DNA of 64,000 nucleotides from Alcanivorax sp. 1008 (GCF_020667895.1 NZ_JAFMPS010000001.1:536771-600770), one strand, 5' to 3'; shown: positions 8,984 through 18,134, counted from the stretch's first letter. Notes: generated by a model not told the origin, from the sequence alone. Numbers and translations: made by a program.

Positions 8984-9460
8984 ATGCGCGGTGAAACGAA
9001 AGTTATCGAGTATTTGAACAAGGCATTGGCCAATGAGCTTGTGGCTATTAACCAGTACTTCCTGCATGCCCGCATGTACAAGGACTGGGGGCTGAAAAAG
9101 TTGGCTGACAAGGAGTATGAAGAGTCCATCGACGAGATGAAGCATGCGGATCAGCTGGTTGAAAGAATCCTTTTTCTCGAAGGCCTGCCCAACCTGCAGG
9201 ATCTTGGCAAGCTGCTGATCGGGGAAAACACCCGGGAAATGCTTGAGTGCGACCTGAAGCTGGAACACCAGGCGATCCCGTTGCTGCGCGAGGCTATCGC
9301 CTGGTGCGAGCAGGTCAAGGACTATGTGTCCCGGGATCTGCTGCAGGATATTCTGGGCTCCGAAGAAGATCATGTGGATTGGCTGGAAACCCAGCTTGGC
9401 CTGATTGATTTGGTGGGAATTGAAAGCTATTTGCAAAAACAGATGGAAACCGCTGACTGA
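8984..9460 (+). CDS. bfr: Bacterioferritin
   Basis: A 158-residue haem-containing iron-storage subunit of the 24-mer ferritin cage. All di-iron ferroxidase ligands are present: E18, E51, H54, E94, E127 and H130, with Y25 nearby. M52, the axial haem ligand, is also present, so this is a true Bfr. It oxidises and stores iron; Bfd mobilises it. GGGAG precedes the ATG. It is encoded directly after bfd. Confidence 0.97.
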   Translation: MRGETKVIEYLNKALANELVAINQYFLHARMYKDWGLKKLADKEYEESIDEMKHADQLVERILFLEGLPNLQDLGKLLIGENTREMLECDLKLEHQAIPLLREAIAWCEQVKDYVSRDLLQDILGSEEDHVDWLETQLGLIDLVGIESYLQKQMETAD

Positions 9461-9486
9461 TCGCTCATTTTTAGCGCGGCTGCGGC

Positions 9487-9515
9487 TTGACTCAGTGAGG
9501 GGCTTTCGAAATAAT
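9487..9515 (+). promoter_or_regulatory. Promoter of tRNA-Arg
   Basis: TTGACT at 9487-9492 and AATAAT at 9510-9515 are separated by 17 bp. They are followed by a GC-rich discriminator (GCGCGCC), the arrangement expected for stringently controlled stable-RNA promoters. Confidence 0.7.
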
Positions 9516-9555
9516 GCGCGCCTCTTGCGATGGCCTTGGCCAGTCGACGAGAAAC

Positions 9556-9632
9556 GCACCCGTAGCTCAGCTGGATAGAGCACCAGGCTACGAACTTGGG
9601 GGTCGGAGGTTCGAATCCTTCCGGGTGCGCCA
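9556..9632 (+). tRNA. tRNA-Arg (anticodon ACG)
   Basis: A 77-nt tRNA with encoded CCA. The acceptor strands GCACCCG and CGGGTGC pair. The anticodon stem CCAGG/CTTGG holds loop CTACGAA, giving anticodon ACG at 9590-9592, read as ICG after deamination. The T-arm contains GGTTCGAATCC. Confidence 0.98.
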
Positions 9633-9637
9633 TATGT

Positions 9638-9666
9638 AAAAAGGGTCCCTGATGGGGCCCTTTTTT
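9638..9666 (+). terminator. Terminator after tRNA-Arg
   Basis: AAAAA, then stem GGGTCCC/GGGGCCC with loop TGAT and one G-U pair, followed by six T. It is active in principle in both directions. Confidence 0.9.
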
Positions 9667-9809
9667 ATGTGGCCCTTCCTTCTGATAAATAACCACCGGC
9701 TATCAGCACTCTCCCAATATAGCTAATTAATCTGGCTCGAAGATTCTCATTCACTCGGCTACGGGCGCAGAATCAAAGTCCAGATCATGGCTGAACAGGG
9801 AGTACAGCA

Positions 9810-10331
9810 ATGAAGCGTTTCTACTACACGACCCGCTCGCTCGCCAGTGTGCTTGGCATCAGCCGGGACCTGCAGGAGGCCGGCATAGGTGAGGGCCGTA
9901 TTCATGTGATGGGGCGCAATAGCGGCGTTCTGGAGCAGGCTCGAGTGCATACCACGACCATGTTCGAGGAGACCGATATCCTCCATTTTGGTTTTCTGGG
10001 CGCAATATATGGCCTGCTCGCCGGGCTGTTTGTCGGCTTGACGCTGGTCGCGATTGATCCATGGGGTGTCGAGCTGGGGAGCAGTTCAATTATTGCCGCA
10101 ACTGCCTTCGGTGCCTGTTTTGGCGCATGGCTGGGGGGCATACAGGGCATTTCAACCGGTAACCATCATATCCAACCCTACCTGCACGCTGTTCAGTCAG
10201 AGGGAAACTATCTTGTAATGATTGATGCGGATGACGCCCGCCAGATGAGTGCCATCGAAAAGGTTATGCAGCTCCGTCATCAGGAGGCCCGGCAAGCGGG
10301 CCAAGAGGATCATTACAGTCCCTTTTTCTAG
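9810..10331 (+). CDS. Unknown membrane protein with two helices and a cytoplasmic N-terminal domain
   Basis: A 173-residue protein I do not recognise by name. Residues 1-55 look like a small alpha/beta domain (MKRFYYTTRSLASVLGISRD). Two glycine-rich hydrophobic helices follow, about residues 59-80 (FGFLGAIYGLLAGLFVGLTL) and 90-113 (IIAATAFGACFGAWLGGIQG), then a second hydrophilic domain and a charged tail. The layout resembles stress proteins that have a flavodoxin-like or ACT-like fragment on each side of a GxxxG helical hairpin, but the function is not known to me. GGGAG precedes the ATG. The gene stands alone between tRNA-Arg and the convergent GAPDH gene. Confidence 0.75.
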   Translation: MKRFYYTTRSLASVLGISRDLQEAGIGEGRIHVMGRNSGVLEQARVHTTTMFEETDILHFGFLGAIYGLLAGLFVGLTLVAIDPWGVELGSSSIIAATAFGACFGAWLGGIQGISTGNHHIQPYLHAVQSEGNYLVMIDADDARQMSAIEKVMQLRHQEARQAGQEDHYSPFF

Positions 10332-10378
10332 GTGCCTTTGCCCCCGCTCCGACAGCCAGTGTGGGGGGCATGCCAGAT

Positions 10379-11374
10379 TCAGGCCATTTTAATTAGCAGT
10401 TCAACCATCCTTGAGGTAAACCCCCACTCGTTGTCATACCAGCTCATAAGCTTGGCCTGTCGGCCCATCACCCGGGTCTGGGCCAGGTCGACAATGCTGG
10501 ACAGCGGATTGTGGTTAAAGTCCCATGACACCAGCGGCTCTTCATTGACCCCCAGAATACCTTTTAGCGGTCCATCGGCCGCCTGACGCATGGCCTGATT
10601 GATGTCCTCCGCGGAGACTTCCTGATTTAGCAGGCAATGCAAATCCACCATCGACACATTGATCGTGGGTACGCGGATAGCCATGCCGTCCAGCTTGCCT
10701 TTCAGATGGGGCAATACCAGGCCGACTGCTTTGGCTGCTCCGGTCTTGGTGGGAATCATCGACATGGTGGCCGAGCGCGCCCGGTAATAGTCATTGTGCG
10801 CCTTGTCGATCAGGTTCTGGTCGTTGGTGTAGGAGTGGATGGTGGTCATCTGGCCCTGCTCTAGACCAAAGGCGTCATCCAGCACCTTGACCAACGGCGC
10901 CAGACAGTTGGTGGTACAGCTGGCATTGGAAACAACCAGGTCGCTTGCCAGTAAAGTGTTGTCGTTGACGCCGCAGACCACGGTACGGTCCGCATCTTCC
11001 ACCGGGAAGCTGGCCAAAACCCTGCGGGCTCCGGCATCCAGATGGCCCTGCAGGGCAGCGCGGGTTTTGAATTTTCCTGAGCACTCCACCGCGATATCAA
11101 CGCCAAGTTGCTGCCATGGCAGCTTGGCCGGATCTTTCTCCTTGCACATCTGCACGGTCCAACCGCCGATATGCATCTGTTCGCCATCCAGCTTAACGGC
11201 AACGGAGAAATGGCCGTGGGTAGTGTCATGGCGGGTGAGGTGAGCGAGTACGCCAAAGTCGGTGAGGTCATTGATGGCCACCACACAAATCTGTTCTTGA
11301 AGTCCCAGCTCGTGAATGGCGCGAACCAGACAGCGGCCGATACGGCCATAGCCGTTGATGGCGATACGGATCAT
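10379..11374 (-). CDS. gap: Type I glyceraldehyde-3-phosphate dehydrogenase (Gap/Epd family)
   Basis: A 331-residue phosphorylating GAPDH. The Rossmann motif is INGYGRIGR (residues 6-14), with ND at 35-36 consistent with NAD preference. The catalytic centre SNASCTTNC has C153, and HSYTND fits the active-site histidine segment. Erythrose-4-phosphate dehydrogenase (Epd) is the nearest alternative: HDTTHGHF and FNHNP are Epd-like, but the HSYTNDQ segment is GAPDH-like. I chose ATG 11374 because MIRIAINGYG matches the family; the longer frame adds 11 odd residues. It is convergent with the 9.8-kb membrane protein. Glycolytic versus gluconeogenic role cannot be told from sequence. Confidence 0.9.
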   Translation of the reverse strand: MIRIAINGYGRIGRCLVRAIHELGLQEQICVVAINDLTDFGVLAHLTRHDTTHGHFSVAVKLDGEQMHIGGWTVQMCKEKDPAKLPWQQLGVDIAVECSGKFKTRAALQGHLDAGARRVLASFPVEDADRTVVCGVNDNTLLASDLVVSNASCTTNCLAPLVKVLDDAFGLEQGQMTTIHSYTNDQNLIDKAHNDYYRARSATMSMIPTKTGAAKAVGLVLPHLKGKLDGMAIRVPTINVSMVDLHCLLNQEVSAEDINQAMRQAADGPLKGILGVNEEPLVSWDFNHNPLSSIVDLAQTRVMGRQAKLMSWYDNEWGFTSRMVELLIKMA

Positions 11375-11484
11375 ATGTGCTCCCCTGCAATGAGTGACTT
11401 TATCCACCAGTGTAACCCTGCAATGCGGGTCGCGTCGCAGGCGACTAAGAATGTACTATTAGAGGCATAACAATAATCAGGTAG

Positions 11485-13848
11485 ATGATGTATCCCTCCG
11501 ATCTGCTCCATGATGTGATTCGCTATGGGCTGGTAGTCAGCGCGTTGTTGCTGGCGCTGGTCTGCTATGGCTATGGCCGGGGCGGGGCAGGGCGAGGCTA
11601 CCTGTGGCTATCTGCAGCCTTTACCCTTGATGGCTTGCGTCATCTACTGATGATTTTCCTGCCGCCATCCATGCCGTTGACCCTTTACGTGGAATTCGAC
11701 CTGCTGGTGCGAGCTTTCCTGCTGTTTAGCGGTGTCCGCTTGCTTGGCGGCGGGGTGCTGCCAGCTACGTTGCGCTGGTTATTACCTGTGGTGCTTGGCT
11801 GGTTGGTGTGGAGTCATGTTTTCCAGCCGGGCGAGTCCCAGTGGCGTGATCTGCCCGGTACCATTTTTCTTAGTTCGGCTTATGTTCTCTTAGCGATGTT
11901 TTTCTGGAGAGCGCGTGATCGTAACCAGCCGTTAGGGTTCTTGTTAGCCGCCACCGGCTCTTTGTTGCTCGCGGTGCTTTGTCTTGCACAGCCCTTGGCT
12001 CTGCAGAGCGACTGGGGGGTATGGCACTTTTCTTCGTTCCAGATGCTCTATCTGATGATCAGTGGTGGCCTGATTATGGCCTTGTATCAGAGTGAACGTC
12101 TGCGCGCCGATTTTGCCAGCGAAGGTCAGCATAAGGCGTTGTTGCGTGTATTGCGCAGTCGTCGCCGGGTAGTGCAATTACGTGAGTGGACCGATGTCCT
12201 GCTACACCAGATTTCCGATGGTGTGGTGGTCACTGATATGAACGGCATAATCACTGGGTTTAATCGCGGCGCCGAGAAAATTTTTGGTAGGCGGGCGGCG
12301 GAGCTGCTGGGGCAGCCTGTTACTGAATTGATGCCGGAGCATATCCGCCCTACGGACATCAGTCTCACTGACATGCTGCGGGATTTTCATCATCGCTTTC
12401 GAGAGCCGACTGAGGGCATTGGTCGGTTTCAAGATGGTACCACCCTTGAGCTTGAGATGGTCGTGTCGCCCATGGCGCTAAGTGACGCAGAGCAGATGGT
12501 GGCTATTATCCGTGATGTTTCCGAGCGCAAACGACAGCGCGAGCAGTTACATTTTATGGCTCGTCACGATGCTTTGACGGGCCTTCCTAATCGGCGCTGC
12601 TTTTCCGAGCTGGTCAGTTCCCGGTTGGCCAATGGCCAGACTGGCATGTTGGCGTTTGTCGACCTGGATGATTTCAAGCTGGTTAACGACACTCTTGGGC
12701 ATAAGGCCGGCGATACTGCGTTGGTGGCTATTGCCAGAAGGCTGGTAAGCCTGGCGGGTGAGGATGCTGTGGTGGCGCGGCAAAGTGGTGACGAGTTTGT
12801 GCTGTTTATGCCAGCCATGATTGAAACGGCGCAAATGCGCGACTGGGCTGAGGAGCTGGTGGCGAGGGTGCGTAGCCCAGTCAGTTTTGACCAGATCGAA
12901 TTTGCTCTGTCCTGCAGCGTTGGTCTGGCCCCCTGTGTTGATAGCAGTGTTGATGTGGAGACATTGGTGCGTGAGGCAGATCTTGCCATGTATCAAGCTA
13001 AGCGCAGCGGCAAAAACCGCTATAGCTTTTTTCATGAGTCCATGTTGGCAGAATTCAATCGGGTGGCCGAGTTGGCCGCGCGCTTGAAGCGCATGAACAT
13101 GGACGAGGAGTTGTCGTTGGTGTTCCAGCCGCGCATGGAGCTTGATGGTCGCCAGTTGGCAGGTGCGGAAGTTTTGCTGCGTTGGCGTACGCCGGAAGGC
13201 GAACAGATTCCCCCGGATCAGTTTATTCCTGTGGCGGAAGAAACCGGGCAGATTCTGCGGCTGGGTTATTGGGTGCTGGAAAACGCCTGTCGCCATTTGG
13301 CCGGCTGGGGACACCTTCGTGATTCGATGGTGTTGTCCATCAATCTGTCCGCGAGGCAGTTGTTTGATGAAAACCTGGTCGATCGTATTGAATCGGTGCG
13401 CACCAGTTATGGATTAGCCCCGGCCCAGCTCGAGTTCGAAATCACCGAGAGTCTGGCAATGCAGGATATTGATTATGCGCTGCGGGTGCTGGGTAGGCTG
13501 CGGGCCCGCGGTTACGGGTTGTCGTTGGATGATTTCGGTACCGGCTACTCATCGTTGTCGCATATGCGACAATTGCCCGTGGATACCATCAAGATTGATC
13601 GGTCGTTTGTTCAAAATCTGGTGTCTGATCGTCAGCAGCGAGTTCTTGTAGCAGGGATTATCGAGTTGACGGGGCACCTCGGTATGCGGGTGTTGGCCGA
13701 GGGAGTCGAGACGCTAGAGCAGCTGGACATCCTTGATTCGCTGGGTTGCGATGAGGCTCAGGGCTACTTGATCGGTCGGCCCATGTCAGCGCAGGACTTT
13801 TGTCAGCGTGCCCTGTCTGACTGGGAGGAGCTGGTCCGAGCTTTTTGA
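11485..13848 (+). CDS. Membrane-bound PAS-GGDEF-EAL protein with variant SGDEF and EVL motifs
   Basis: A 787-residue c-di-GMP signalling protein. About seven hydrophobic helices in residues 10-205 form an MHYT/7TM-like sensor. A PAS domain follows (about 230-350, ISDGVVVTDMNGIITGFNRG), then GGDEF (about 355-520) and EAL (about 535-780). The GGDEF signature is SGDEF at 434-438, a variant seen in both active and inactive enzymes. The EAL signature is EVL at 562-564, but NLSARQ, EITES, DDFGTGYSS, IKID and EGVET keep the metal and catalytic positions. Phosphodiesterase activity is therefore likely, and the cyclase may be active or serve as a GTP sensor. The leader has AACAATAA next to the ribosome-binding site. 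Confidence 0.93.
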   Translation: MMYPSDLLHDVIRYGLVVSALLLALVCYGYGRGGAGRGYLWLSAAFTLDGLRHLLMIFLPPSMPLTLYVEFDLLVRAFLLFSGVRLLGGGVLPATLRWLLPVVLGWLVWSHVFQPGESQWRDLPGTIFLSSAYVLLAMFFWRARDRNQPLGFLLAATGSLLLAVLCLAQPLALQSDWGVWHFSSFQMLYLMISGGLIMALYQSERLRADFASEGQHKALLRVLRSRRRVVQLREWTDVLLHQISDGVVVTDMNGIITGFNRGAEKIFGRRAAELLGQPVTELMPEHIRPTDISLTDMLRDFHHRFREPTEGIGRFQDGTTLELEMVVSPMALSDAEQMVAIIRDVSERKRQREQLHFMARHDALTGLPNRRCFSELVSSRLANGQTGMLAFVDLDDFKLVNDTLGHKAGDTALVAIARRLVSLAGEDAVVARQSGDEFVLFMPAMIETAQMRDWAEELVARVRSPVSFDQIEFALSCSVGLAPCVDSSVDVETLVREADLAMYQAKRSGKNRYSFFHESMLAEFNRVAELAARLKRMNMDEELSLVFQPRMELDGRQLAGAEVLLRWRTPEGEQIPPDQFIPVAEETGQILRLGYWVLENACRHLAGWGHLRDSMVLSINLSARQLFDENLVDRIESVRTSYGLAPAQLEFEITESLAMQDIDYALRVLGRLRARGYGLSLDDFGTGYSSLSHMRQLPVDTIKIDRSFVQNLVSDRQQRVLVAGIIELTGHLGMRVLAEGVETLEQLDILDSLGCDEAQGYLIGRPMSAQDFCQRALSDWEELVRAF

Positions 13849-13912
13849 TCGGTGTCTTGCAATGGTGGCATCGTTTCGCGACAATGCCGCCCTCTCCGAA
13901 AGGGAGCTCTAT

Positions 13913-14022
13913 GGCAGCCCTGTCGGTCCCCCCGCAATGACCAGCTGTGAACTCCGCCAGGTCCGGAAGGAAGCAACGGTAGCAGTGACGTCGTGTGCCG
14001 GGGTGTGGCTGGCAGGGCTGTC
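13913..14022 (+). ncRNA. ffs: 4.5S RNA of the signal recognition particle
   Basis: The SRP core, with the GGTCCGGAAGGAAGCA apical loop (near 13950-13966), pairs through its helix to GTGTGCCGGG downstream. The ends pair as CAGCCCTG (13915-13922) with CAGGGCTG (14013-14020). The RNA binds Ffh and targets nascent membrane proteins to FtsY. A plausible promoter is TTGCAA (13857-13862), 17 bp, then GACAAT (13880-13885). Location just upstream of dnaX is conserved in gammaproteobacteria. The ends are set by pairing and may be off by a few nt. Confidence 0.95.
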
Positions 14023-14084
14023 TCCATTTCTGCTGTGCGGAATTCTGGTACGATACGGCCTTTCATGCTGGCTTTGGGGCGGCG

Positions 14085-15734
14085 ATGAGTTATCAGGTTC
14101 TGGCGCGTAAGTATCGGCCACGCACATTCCATGAGTTAGTTGGGCAGGAGCATGTCTCTCGGGCGCTGGTTAATGCGCTCGACCATGACCGTCTTCACCA
14201 TGCCTATCTGTTTACCGGCACCCGCGGTGTTGGCAAAACCACCATTGCGCGGATTCTGTCCCGTTGTCTGAACTGTGAGCAAGGCGTCAGCTCCCAGCCC
14301 TGTGGTGTCTGTGACACCTGTGTGGAGATCAACGAGGGCCGGTTTGTCGACTTGATTGAAGTTGATGCGGCCAGCCGCACCAAAGTGGAGGATACCCGTG
14401 AGCTACTGGATAACGTCCAGTACGCGCCTACCCGGGGCCGTTACAAGGTGTACCTGATCGATGAGGTGCACATGCTGTCCGCGCATTCCTTCAATGCGTT
14501 GCTGAAAACTCTGGAAGAGCCACCGCCGCATGTGAAGTTTCTGCTTGCCACTACGGATCCGCAAAAACTGCCGGTGACCATCCTGTCCCGCTGTCTGCAG
14601 TTCAACCTCAAGGCGCTGGCGGCGGATCGCATTGCCGCCCATCTGCAGGATTTGTTGCAACGCGAAATGATAGGTTTCGAAGCGCCAGCATTGGCGCTGA
14701 TCGGTCAGGCCGCCCGCGGTTCCATGCGTGATGCCCTGAGCCTGACAGATCAGGCGATTGCCTTTAGTGGTAACCCCCTTACCGAGGCTGCGGTGCGCTC
14801 CATGCTTGGCAGCGTTGACCGTGCTCATGTGCTGGCGCTGCTGGAGTCACTTGCTGAAGGTGGTGCGGAGCAGGTGCTAGCGGCACTCGATCAGGTGGCA
14901 GAGCAGGCCCCCGACGAGCTTGCCTTGCTGGATGAACTTATCAGCGGGCTGCATGCACTGGCCGTGTCTCAGGCAGTGCCCGGGCGGCAGGCTGACGAAC
15001 GCATTACAGCTCTGGCATCTCGTTTTACTGCCGAGCAGGTTCAGCTTGGTTATGACATCGCCTTGCGCGGTCGCCGGGATCTTGCCGATGCACCCAATCC
15101 TCGTGCCGGCCTGGAGATGGTGCTGTTACGCATGGTGCTATTCCGCCCTGATGGTGTTGTGCCCGCAGGAGGCGGCGGCGGGACAAAAAAGCCGGTTGAG
15201 TCGGGTCGCTCTGAACTGCGGGCGGTACCGGCTCAACCAGCCCTGCAAGCGCAGCCACAGCAGCAGTCCTCGCCGCAACAGGCGGCAAAGCCCGAACTGG
15301 CAGCGGTGCCTGCACCGGCAACGCGGCAGGGCGAAACTGACGGTGCCGTCTGGTGGGCCAAACTGGTGGCTGGTTTGCCAATTGAGGGCATGCTGCGCAG
15401 CCTCGCCGAGCACGCTGCTCTGGGGGAGCGTGATGGCCTTAACTGGACTTTGGTGCTGGAGCCGGGGCATCAGACGTTGGCCACCGCTGAGCGGCTTGAA
15501 CAATTGTCAGCGGTAATTAGCCAAACCCTGGGCAACCGGGTAAGGCTGCAGGCCGACTGGCAGGGTAGTGTCAGTCAGACACCTGCTCAGCAAATTGCTG
15601 CAGCGCGGCAGGCAAAGCTGGTTAAAACCCGGCAGTTGATCAGTCAGGACCCGGTGGTGGTGGCTCTGGTCCGTGAGTTTGGCGGACAACTTGATATGGA
15701 TTCGATCCAGCCGGACGAGCCGACAGCTATTTGA
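14085..15734 (+). CDS. dnaX: DNA polymerase III subunits tau and gamma
   Basis: A 549-residue clamp-loader ATPase (tau). Walker A is GTRGVGKTT at residues 45-53. A zinc-binding cysteine cluster follows (CLNC, then CGVC and CDTC), then the DEVHMLS box and SRC sensor. Domain III ends near residue 360, and a Pro/Gln/Ala-rich linker leads to the C-terminal domains that contact DnaB helicase and polymerase alpha. The ATG at 14085 gives [12 protein letters not shown], the family start. A frameshift signal at 15185-15191 would yield a 371-residue gamma subunit comprising domains I-III. ybaB and recR follow in the conserved dnaX-ybaB-recR order. Confidence 0.97.
   Translation: MSYQVLARKYRPRTFHELVGQEHVSRALVNALDHDRLHHAYLFTGTRGVGKTTIARILSRCLNCEQGVSSQPCGVCDTCVEINEGRFVDLIEVDAASRTKVEDTRELLDNVQYAPTRGRYKVYLIDEVHMLSAHSFNALLKTLEEPPPHVKFLLATTDPQKLPVTILSRCLQFNLKALAADRIAAHLQDLLQREMIGFEAPALALIGQAARGSMRDALSLTDQAIAFSGNPLTEAAVRSMLGSVDRAHVLALLESLAEGGAEQVLAALDQVAEQAPDELALLDELISGLHALAVSQAVPGRQADERITALASRFTAEQVQLGYDIALRGRRDLADAPNPRAGLEMVLLRMVLFRPDGVVPAGGGGGTKKPVESGRSELRAVPAQPALQAQPQQQSSPQQAAKPELAAVPAPATRQGETDGAVWWAKLVAGLPIEGMLRSLAEHAALGERDGLNWTLVLEPGHQTLATAERLEQLSAVISQTLGNRVRLQADWQGSVSQTPAQQIAAARQAKLVKTRQLISQDPVVVALVREFGGQLDMDSIQPDEPTAI
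15167..15238 (+). promoter_or_regulatory. Programmed -1 ribosomal frameshift signal in dnaX
   Basis: Three elements are seen. AGGAGG, an internal Shine-Dalgarno stimulator, is at 15167-15172. The slippery heptamer A-AAA-AAG, in the correct frame, is at 15185-15191. An 11-bp stem (15194-15204 with 15228-15238, one G-U pair, 23-nt loop) follows two nt later. After slippage the -1 frame reads Ala-Gly-stop (TGA at 15197-15199). The design matches that known in E. coli dnaX. Confidence 0.85.
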
Positions 15735-15748
15735 TCTGGAGATATTCC

Positions 15749-16069
15749 ATGGATTTCGATATGAACAACCTTCTGCAGCAGGCTCAGGCCATGCAGGAAA
15801 AAATGAAGCAAATGCAGGATGACATTGCCAAGGCGGAAGTAAGCGGTGAGGCCGGCGCAGGTTTGGTAAAAGTCACTATGAATGGCCGTCATGATGTGCG
15901 ACGGGTAGAAATCGATCCATCGCTAATGAGCGAAGACAAGGAAATGCTGGAGGACTTGCTGGCTGCCGCAGTGAACGATGCAGTGCGCAAGGTCGAGCGT
16001 CAGCAGCAGGAAAAGATGGCCGGCATGACCGCCGGCATGCCTCTGCCTCCCGGCTTCAAGCTGTTCTGA
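15749..16069 (+). CDS. ybaB: YbaB/EbfC-family nucleoid-associated protein
   Basis: A 106-residue DNA-binding dimer of the YbaB/EbfC family. The N-terminal helix is rich in M, Q and K ([20 protein letters not shown]). The middle has [20 protein letters not shown], and a C-terminal helix and [10 protein letters not shown] end complete the typical protein. ATG 15749 with TGGAGAT upstream fits the family start; a TTG six codons earlier is less likely. It begins 14 nt after dnaX and lies 14 nt before recR, so it is in the recombination/replication operon. Confidence 0.95.
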   Translation: MDFDMNNLLQQAQAMQEKMKQMQDDIAKAEVSGEAGAGLVKVTMNGRHDVRRVEIDPSLMSEDKEMLEDLLAAAVNDAVRKVERQQQEKMAGMTAGMPLPPGFKLF

Positions 16070-16083
16070 CCGGGGTTTGATGG

Positions 16084-16674
16084 ATGAAGCACAGCCCGCT
16101 GGTTCAGCGACTGATTGAAGGTTTTACCGTGCTGCCCGGTGTTGGGCCGCGCTCCGCCCAGCGTATGACTTACTGGTTGCTGGAGCGCAATCGCGAGGGT
16201 GGAAGCCGTCTTGCGCTGGCGCTGGAAGCGGCCATGCAGGGTGTGAAGCATTGCGCCCGCTGCAGAAACTTTGCTGAGGACGATTTATGTCCTGTGTGCT
16301 CTGATCCGCGTCGTGATCAGGCTCAGGTATGTATTGTGGAGTCGCCGGCGGATGTTTTGGCGATTGAGCAGTCGGGCGAATATCGTGGCCGTTACTTTGT
16401 TTTGATCGGGCACTTGTCGCCGATTGACGGAATTGGCCCGGAAGAGATCGGTCTGAACCTGCTGGAGCGGCAGCTTTCTGAGGTTAGCGAGCTGATCCTG
16501 GCCACTGGCACCACCGTCGAGGGTGAGGCCACTTCTCACTATATTCAGGAAATGGTGCGTGGCACCTCGATCAGTGTCAGCCGTATTGCCCAAGGCGTGC
16601 CTATGGGAGGGGACCTCGAATACGTCGACGGCGCCACTCTCGCTCAGGCGATGAAGTCACGACGTAAGTTGTAG
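16084..16674 (+). CDS. recR: Recombination mediator RecR
   Basis: A 196-residue RecR, typical length. It forms a ring clamp and works with RecO (and RecF) to load RecA at gaps. Features in order are the helix-hairpin-helix ([17 protein letters not shown], residues about 17-33), the zinc finger with C57, C60, C69 and C72 (CARC and CPVC), the Toprim domain ([15 protein letters not shown]) and a Walker-B-like C-terminus. It is the last gene of dnaX-ybaB-recR. Confidence 0.97.
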   Translation: MKHSPLVQRLIEGFTVLPGVGPRSAQRMTYWLLERNREGGSRLALALEAAMQGVKHCARCRNFAEDDLCPVCSDPRRDQAQVCIVESPADVLAIEQSGEYRGRYFVLIGHLSPIDGIGPEEIGLNLLERQLSEVSELILATGTTVEGEATSHYIQEMVRGTSISVSRIAQGVPMGGDLEYVDGATLAQAMKSRRKL

Positions 16675-16718
16675 TAGCGGCTTCAATCGCAAAACCTCTA
16701 GTCAGGTAGTGAGCCTCT

Positions 16719-16850
16719 CCGCTTCACCCCTGACCAGAATTGGCTCGGTATCACCCTTAGGCGTGAACGCCACCATAATCCGGAGGGTGACTCAGCGTAG
16801 CGGGCACCCCGGAGGATTATGGCGGCGGTTGCGCCCGGGCACGGTGGTGA
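16719..16850 (-). repeat. Structured intergenic repeat element, copy A
   Basis: This is the inverted-orientation copy of an element also found at 32053-32183 and 35776-35905. Its core is a 23-nt imperfect inverted repeat centred on CCATAATCC and GGATTATGG, around a GCGTAGCGG apex. The 304-bp gap between recR and the acyl-CoA dehydrogenase holds this element, a partial GTAGCGGCTTCAATCGC repeat at 16673-16690, and a candidate operator at 16930. I see no gene in it. Confidence 0.85.
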
Positions 16851-16929
16851 AGGTGAGGGCAGTTAAAAGGTCTCGCAACTGAACCTGCTCCCACAACAGC
16901 TCTGACCACAATCACATCAGGGGTTGTTT

Positions 16930-16947
16930 ACCAAGCAAGCGCTTGGT
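16930..16947. promoter_or_regulatory. Palindromic operator-like site upstream of the acyl-CoA dehydrogenase
   Basis: ACCAAGCAAGCGCTTGGT is an 18-bp near-palindrome whose half-sites match at 7 of 9 positions, with the inner perfect palindrome CAAGCGCTTG. It lies 31 bp before the start codon. It resembles operators of TetR-family regulators of fatty-acid or acyl-CoA genes. No regulator gene is adjacent, so the binding protein is unknown. Confidence 0.4.
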
Positions 16948-16978
16948 ACCGTCGCAGAATCTGTATACGGAGACCTCC

Positions 16979-18124
16979 ATGAGCACCACGCTTGATTACT
17001 TTAATGATACCCACCAGATGCTCCGCGACAGCGTTCGCCGCTTTGTCGAGCGCGATATTCTGCCCCATATCGATGACTGGGAAGAGGCCGGAAGCTTTCC
17101 CCGTGAGCTGTACAAGAAAGCTGCAGAGGCGGGTATTTCCGGCATCGGTTATCCGGAACAGTATGGCGGCAGCGGCGAAGATGTTTTCATGAAGATCGTT
17201 GCCTCAGAAGAGCTGATGCGCTCCACTTCCGGCGGTCTTGTAGCCAGTCTTGGCTCCGTCGATATCGGCTTGCCGCCAGTGGTCAAATGGGGCAGCGAAG
17301 AGCTGAAAGCTCGGGTGGTACCGCAGGTGCTCAGCGGCGACAAGATTGCTTGTCTGGCGATTACGGAACCGGGCGGCGGCTCCGATGTGGCTAACCTTCG
17401 CACTCGCGCGGTAAAGGATGGCGACCACTACATCGTTAACGGCAGCAAAACCTTCATCACCAGCGGCGTGCGCGCGGATTACTATACTGTTGCGGTGCGC
17501 ACTGGCGAGCCTGGTTTTGGCGGGGTCAGTCTGTTGCTGATTGAAAAGGGCATGCCAGGATTCACCGTGGGCCGCACTCTGAAAAAGACAGGCTGGTGGG
17601 CCAGCGATACCGCAGAGCTTTTCTTTGAAGATTGCCGAGTGCCTGCGACCAACCTGATTGGTCCGGAGAACGGCGGCTTTTTCTGCATCATGACCAACTT
17701 TCAGGCTGAGAGATTGATGCTCTGTGTGATGGCCAACATGACCTCACAGATCGCACTGGAGGAATGTCTCCGCTACGTTAAGGAGCGTGAGGCGTTTGGT
17801 CGCAGATTGGCACAGTTTCAGGTTACTCGCCACAAATTGGCGGAGATGGCCACGCAACTAGAAGCCAGTCGCGAATTTACCTATCGGGTTGCGGCGAAAA
17901 TGGCAGCGGGACAGAACTGTATCAAGGAGGTGTCGATGGCAAAGAACTTCGCCACCACAGTGTCTGATCGTGTGACTTACGATGCAGTGCAAATCTTTGG
18001 TGGCAGTGGTTTTATGCGTGGCACCGTGGTGGAGAGGCTATATCGGGATAATCGCATTTTAGCCATCGGCGGAGGCACTTACGAAATCATGAACGAGGTG
18101 ATCGCCAAACAGATGGGGCTATAA
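16979..18124 (+). CDS. Acyl-CoA dehydrogenase
   Basis: A 381-residue FAD-dependent acyl-CoA dehydrogenase. It introduces the alpha,beta double bond in beta-oxidation or branched-chain catabolism. The flavin-binding signature is ITEPGGGSDVANLRTRA with KTFITSG. The C-terminal GGGTYEIMNEVIAKQMGL carries the catalytic-base position, the Glu of YEIMNE. Chain-length preference cannot be read from sequence. I start at ATG 16979 (MSTTLDYF) with GGAG upstream; an in-frame start 12 codons earlier overlaps the operator-like palindrome. It is monocistronic, ending at a bidirectional terminator. Confidence 0.93.
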   Translation: MSTTLDYFNDTHQMLRDSVRRFVERDILPHIDDWEEAGSFPRELYKKAAEAGISGIGYPEQYGGSGEDVFMKIVASEELMRSTSGGLVASLGSVDIGLPPVVKWGSEELKARVVPQVLSGDKIACLAITEPGGGSDVANLRTRAVKDGDHYIVNGSKTFITSGVRADYYTVAVRTGEPGFGGVSLLLIEKGMPGFTVGRTLKKTGWWASDTAELFFEDCRVPATNLIGPENGGFFCIMTNFQAERLMLCVMANMTSQIALEECLRYVKEREAFGRRLAQFQVTRHKLAEMATQLEASREFTYRVAAKMAAGQNCIKEVSMAKNFATTVSDRVTYDAVQIFGGSGFMRGTVVERLYRDNRILAIGGGTYEIMNEVIAKQMGL

Positions 18125-18134
18125 GTGGAGGCCG

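Noticed and set aside
9427..9696. Minus-strand 89-codon open frame through tRNA-Arg (HPEGFEPPTPKF...)
   Set aside because: It is the antisense of tRNA-Arg, another recurrent false protein.
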